64,000 nucleotides of DNA from Siniperca chuatsi (lineage: Eukaryota; Chordata; Actinopteri; Centrarchiformes; Sinipercidae): NCBI RefSeq assembly GCF_020085105.1, contig NC_058045.1:1846001-1910000 (forward strand), read 5' to 3'. The notes beneath the pieces are model-generated. The model saw nothing but the letters and a program-made list of their open reading frames with translations, was not told where the DNA came from and made no database searches. The position numbers and the translations under genes are program-made. Positions 61,201 through 64,000 of this stretch are shown here, one piece after another. How positions within the stretch are numbered: position 1 is the stretch's first letter; every line of letters starts with the position of its first letter.

Positions 61201-62490
61201 TCTTCACTAGTATGCTTGCCTAAAATAAATTAGCTGAGAAAGCTAGAAGGGAACATATTGTAGGTGCATCTAACTAAATTGGAATCAACAATAACACACA
61301 AGTAGTCAGACTTGAATTAAGTTGACCAAAAAATATGAGTAAGAACAAAAGAGCAGCAAGAGACAGAGTATTAAAGAAAGACAGCCCTGAAGATAAACAC
61401 CACTTTGGAAGTTAGAAAATAGTTATTAAGGCCTCAAGGGAAAAAGCCAGAATCTTGCATAAATCCATCATCTTCCTGTCTCAACAGCGCATCAGCCTGC
61501 CTGTTATTCTGTCTCCCTGCAGTCATTGCATGGAGTCAAACTGCTGTCAGACTCATAGTGAAAGAGACACACACAGCCCCTGAGAAAGGTTAGTGTAATC
61601 CTGCTGCTAACCTGTAACCTCTGGCAACAGGGAAGAACAGCATCCCGCTGCCTTCACATCATACAGGAAAACTTAAGTTATTTAATAAAGATTATTTAAG
61701 GTTTTCTCTTAACTTTGGAATAAATTGATGACGCACTGCCAGGGTATTTTTAAATGAACAGCTTACACTGTATGTAGTGTGTGGTTGCTCTGTGATAAGG
61801 TTGTCACGATACCAGAATTTTAAACTTCGATACAATACTAGAAGAAAAAAACGAAACTCTATACCTCCATGGCAAAAAAAAAAGTCCTTGGCACACAAAA
61901 AATTACAATTTTTTTCTTTTTTAAAAATTAACAACCTGCAAAAGGTCACTGAACACATATTGAGGACCAGTTGATTTTCTTCCCCGTTGTTTCATCTGTG
62001 CAGCCTTGGGTTGAAAATCTGATTGTAGATCTGTTTTTTTTTGTTGTTTTTTTATAGCTTCGGTACTATCAAATACTATCGAATGTTTAATTAACGGAGA
62101 TTGTATCGATTTAAACACATGGTACTGAAAAAGTATCGAAGTATTGATACTTTTGACAACCGTACTCTGATGTGAATGCAGCATTGTGCGGTCCTACAGT
62201 GGACATCATACAGATGGCTCAACAGTAAGTCAGAAGGCTTAGTGCTGCATAACACATACCTCCAGTTTACACACTGCTCGTTCTTTGATAGCTGAATAAA
62301 ATCCGCTCTGGTCCTGGTCCAAAAGTAGGAAACGACATCATGTCCGGGGCCTGACTGGTTTACATGTGTCCCAGGATTTGCCAGGATCTAGTCTTGTACC
62401 ATGATAAACTCCGGTCCCGTCAAAAGAAGGTGCGACTGGTGTCAGACTCACCCGGCAGCATCAGGTCCAGCAAGGTGGGCCTCAGCACTG
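58216..62490 (-). other. Probable long 3' UTR of the tmem170 gene
   Basis: Downstream (minus direction) of the tmem170 stop codon lie about 4.3 kb with no exon. Apart from one MITE (61796-62164) and a poly-T tract (60653-60672) it has almost none of the repeats that fill the rest of the window. AATAAA signals on the minus strand are at 58228-58233 and also near 58404 and 58806. A long 3' UTR is an inference from low repeat density and signal position; a shorter one is possible. Confidence 0.4.
61796..62164. repeat. MITE with 'AAGGTTGTCACGATACC' ends
   Basis: The left end TAAGGTTGTCACGATACCAG and the right end (complement) TACGGTTGTCAAAAGTATC are inverted repeats, with CTTCGATAC shared further in on both sides. 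The flanks CTCTGTGA / CTCTGATG share only their first five bases, so the target duplication is uncertain. This end type is common in fish nonautonomous elements. Confidence 0.65.
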
Positions 62491-62621
62491 CTAAAGGGTG
62501 GCAAGTACCCTGAGGAAGGAGATGATGAGGATACAAAACGACTGTCCAACACCGAAAACAAGAGCCTCCAAAGAGATCATCCTCTTCCCTGCTGCCTTGT
62601 ACACACCTGCTATGGCTGCAC
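62491..62621 (-). CDS. tmem170a: TMEM170 protein, terminal coding exon
   Basis: Minus-strand exon starting after a pyrimidine-rich acceptor (TTTCTTATTTTTTTAAG) at 62621 and ending with TAG at 62493-62491. After two bases completing a codon (consistent with Ser) it encodes 42 residues: AAIAGVYKAAGKRMISLEAL, VFGVGQSFCILIISFLRVLA, TL. This is the conserved C-terminal part of TMEM170 proteins, including the last transmembrane helix and the terminal LATL. The AAIAGVY.AAGK and SFLR words match TMEM170A better than TMEM170B as I recall them. TMEM170A is a small nuclear-envelope/ER membrane protein implicated in ER sheet formation. The preceding exons are not in the window and must lie beyond 64000. 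No defects seen. Confidence 0.88.
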
Positions 62622-63035
62622 CTTAAAAAAATAAGAAAACAACACGTAAGCATTCGACAGCTTTATTGTTTAGTTTGACCTTTAGTTTCTACAGTGCGAG
62701 CATTTAACTCAAATTTGGGAGCGAAAATTAGCACTTGTCAAAGATCATTTGTGAGGGAACAAATGCCACTCTGTCACACCATTGTACCATTGCGAGTAGA
62801 CTGAGTGTTTCTGTGGTTCCAACTACCCAACCAAAGTGACGAGTCTAAAACAATCAGCAGATCGCTTCACATCAGTTTCAGGAGTCACATATTTTCCCAG
62901 TTAAACTTTCATTCTCATCATATTAATAATTTAAGCTGATCAACTTAATAGTTTTGAACCAGGACCTTCAGCATTTGAATCAACTTGTGTGCCAAATTTA
63001 GAGGCTACACCTGTTATTTCAATGTGCCAGATATA
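62622..63035. other. tmem170 intron sequence
   Basis: Upstream intron of the tmem170 gene (minus strand). No exon or repeat termini recognised. Confidence 0.5.
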
Positions 63036-63152
63036 TATAGATAGATAGATACTGTAGATAGATAGATAGATAGATACTGTAGATAGATAGATAGATAGAT
63101 ACTGTAGATAGATAGATAGATAGATAGATAGATACTGTAGATAGATAGATAA
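63036..63152. repeat. Compound (GATA)n / ACTGTA microsatellite
   Basis: Runs of GATA are interrupted at intervals by ACTGTA (63051, 63075, 63099, 63133). This gives a higher-order repeat of GATA-run plus ACTGTA, expanded as a block. It abuts the LINE at 63160. Confidence 0.95.
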
Positions 63153-63159
63153 ATGAAGA

Positions 63160-64000
63160 GTCGAGAGTGTTTTGGGGGGTTTTTTCGCTTCTTCTTCTTC
63201 TGCTACTCGGTCAGGGCACCGCTGCAGAACAGCCATTTGGCCGCATTGTTTATACCAGGGAACAGCTGATCGTGCTGAAGTCGAGCGGCATGGCGCCCAG
63301 GACAATCGATGTCCCCACTGAGATCTGGAGGAGGACACACCGAGGATGCAGAGGTGGAACGAAGCGGCGAGGGAAGAGAGAGAGGTCCAGACAAAAGAGA
63401 CTTAAGAACAAGATATTTAAGCCGTGTCTGCCTTCTCTCATCATGGGCAACGTGAGATCGCTGTCGAATAAAATGGCCGAGCTAACGGCGTTAGCCCGGA
63501 GTCAGACGGAGTTCCGTGAGTGTAGTTTGATGTGCTTCTCAGAGACATGGCTACACCAGGATATCCCGGACCATAACGTTTCCATCAACGGTTTCAGACT
63601 GTTCGGGCTGACACGTTACTATCGAGCAGAGTATGGAGCCCGGACATTGAATTCACGTGAATTCTCACACGCCGTTGTTGCGGCTATTTACATCCCCCCC
63701 TCCGCTAACCCGGCATCGGCGTGCAACGCCATTCACACCACCATAGCACAACTCCAGACTCAACACCCGAGTGCACTGCATATTAATCTCGGGTGACTTC
63801 AACCATGTCAGTGTTTCAACAACACTGACTAATTTCACCCAGTATGTGAGTTGTCCTACTAGAGAGGAGAGGACACTGGACCTGCTGTATGCTAACGTTA
63901 AGGACGCTCTTCCTCCCTAGCCCCTTAGGTAGGTCAGACCACAACCTGGTTGACCTCAAACCCTGCTATGTGCCTCAGGGAGGCCAAGAAAAAGTACAGG
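63160..64000 (+). mobile_element. LINE AP-endonuclease fragment, continues past the edge
   Basis: Frames at 63250-63796 and then, shifted by one, 63785-64000 encode a LINE endonuclease domain. The AP-endonuclease motifs are in order: NVRSLSNKMAELTALA (63450), CFSETWLHQDIPDHNVSI (catalytic Glu, 63535), AAIYIPPSANPASA (63683), GDFNHVSVST (63795) and LGRSDHNLV (63923). A central segment between GFRLFGLTRYYRAE and REFSHAV is deleted, and a one-base shift lies near 63780. The N-terminal part (RRTHRGCRGGTKRRGKRERS) is basic. The clade is probably L2/CR1-Rex type, not resolved. The reverse transcriptase would lie outside the window. It lies within an intron or upstream of the tmem170 gene, on the opposite strand. 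Confidence 0.88.

Overview
This looks like nuclear DNA of a teleost fish, most likely a spiny-rayed (percomorph) species. The evidence is AT-rich sequence with split vertebrate genes, very low coding density, and a repeat set typical of teleosts: Tc1/mariner, hAT, TTAA-type elements, Rex6/R4-like and L2-like LINEs, tRNA-derived SINEs and a Polinton. Species, names of repeat families and paralogue choice were not checked against any database.

Only three host genes can be supported. (1) A minus-strand gene for a mucin-like single-pass membrane protein, homologous by its C-terminus to vertebrate C11orf24. Its last exon is 14018-15099, a phase-compatible signal-peptide exon is 22807-22981, and a possible non-coding first exon ends at 30923. 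(2) A plus-strand gene for cytochrome c oxidase subunit 8, with two coding exons (34436-34543 and 36739-36834), a GC-richer upstream region and an AATAAA signal at 37038. (3) The terminal coding exon of a minus-strand TMEM170 gene (62491-62621). It is followed, towards lower coordinates, by about 4 kb of mostly repeat-poor sequence that is probably its 3' UTR. The rest of that gene lies outside the window.

The remainder is a nested mosaic of transposons. From left to right: dispersed repeats and SINEs (0-8 kb); a 1.6-kb Tc1 element with TA target duplication (8271-9870); a TTAA-flanked element (11620-12617); a Rex6/R4-like LINE lying antisense in the C11orf24-like intron (15.66-18.62 kb); an element with 'CCCTGTTTACACC' ends (18991-20045); a near-perfect 48-bp-arm hairpin (24952-25061); a TTAA element (28962-29343); several MITEs around the cox8 gene; a hAT MITE with a perfect 8-bp duplication (39945-40240); an L1-type ORF1 fragment split by another hAT element with a perfect 8-bp duplication (45.0-46.4 kb); an L2 LINE (54.4-56.3 kb); and a LINE endonuclease fragment running off the right edge (63.16-64 kb).

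The most interesting part is 47.1-53.9 kb, a decayed Polinton/Maverick, a virus-like self-synthesising transposon. It keeps recognisable pieces of a chromodomain integrase, a 'TLPSN' small protein, a double-jelly-roll-type major capsid protein and an adenain-like cysteine protease, plus a convergent minus-strand gene and a left block of unrecognised ORFs. One of these ORFs is intact, 146 codons long, and loosely resembles the Bcl-2 fold. The capsid gene is split by a solo LTR with a 5-bp duplication, and the integrase gene by a dispersed repeat that also occurs at 421-900. No DNA polymerase B or packaging ATPase is visible, so the copy is not autonomous.
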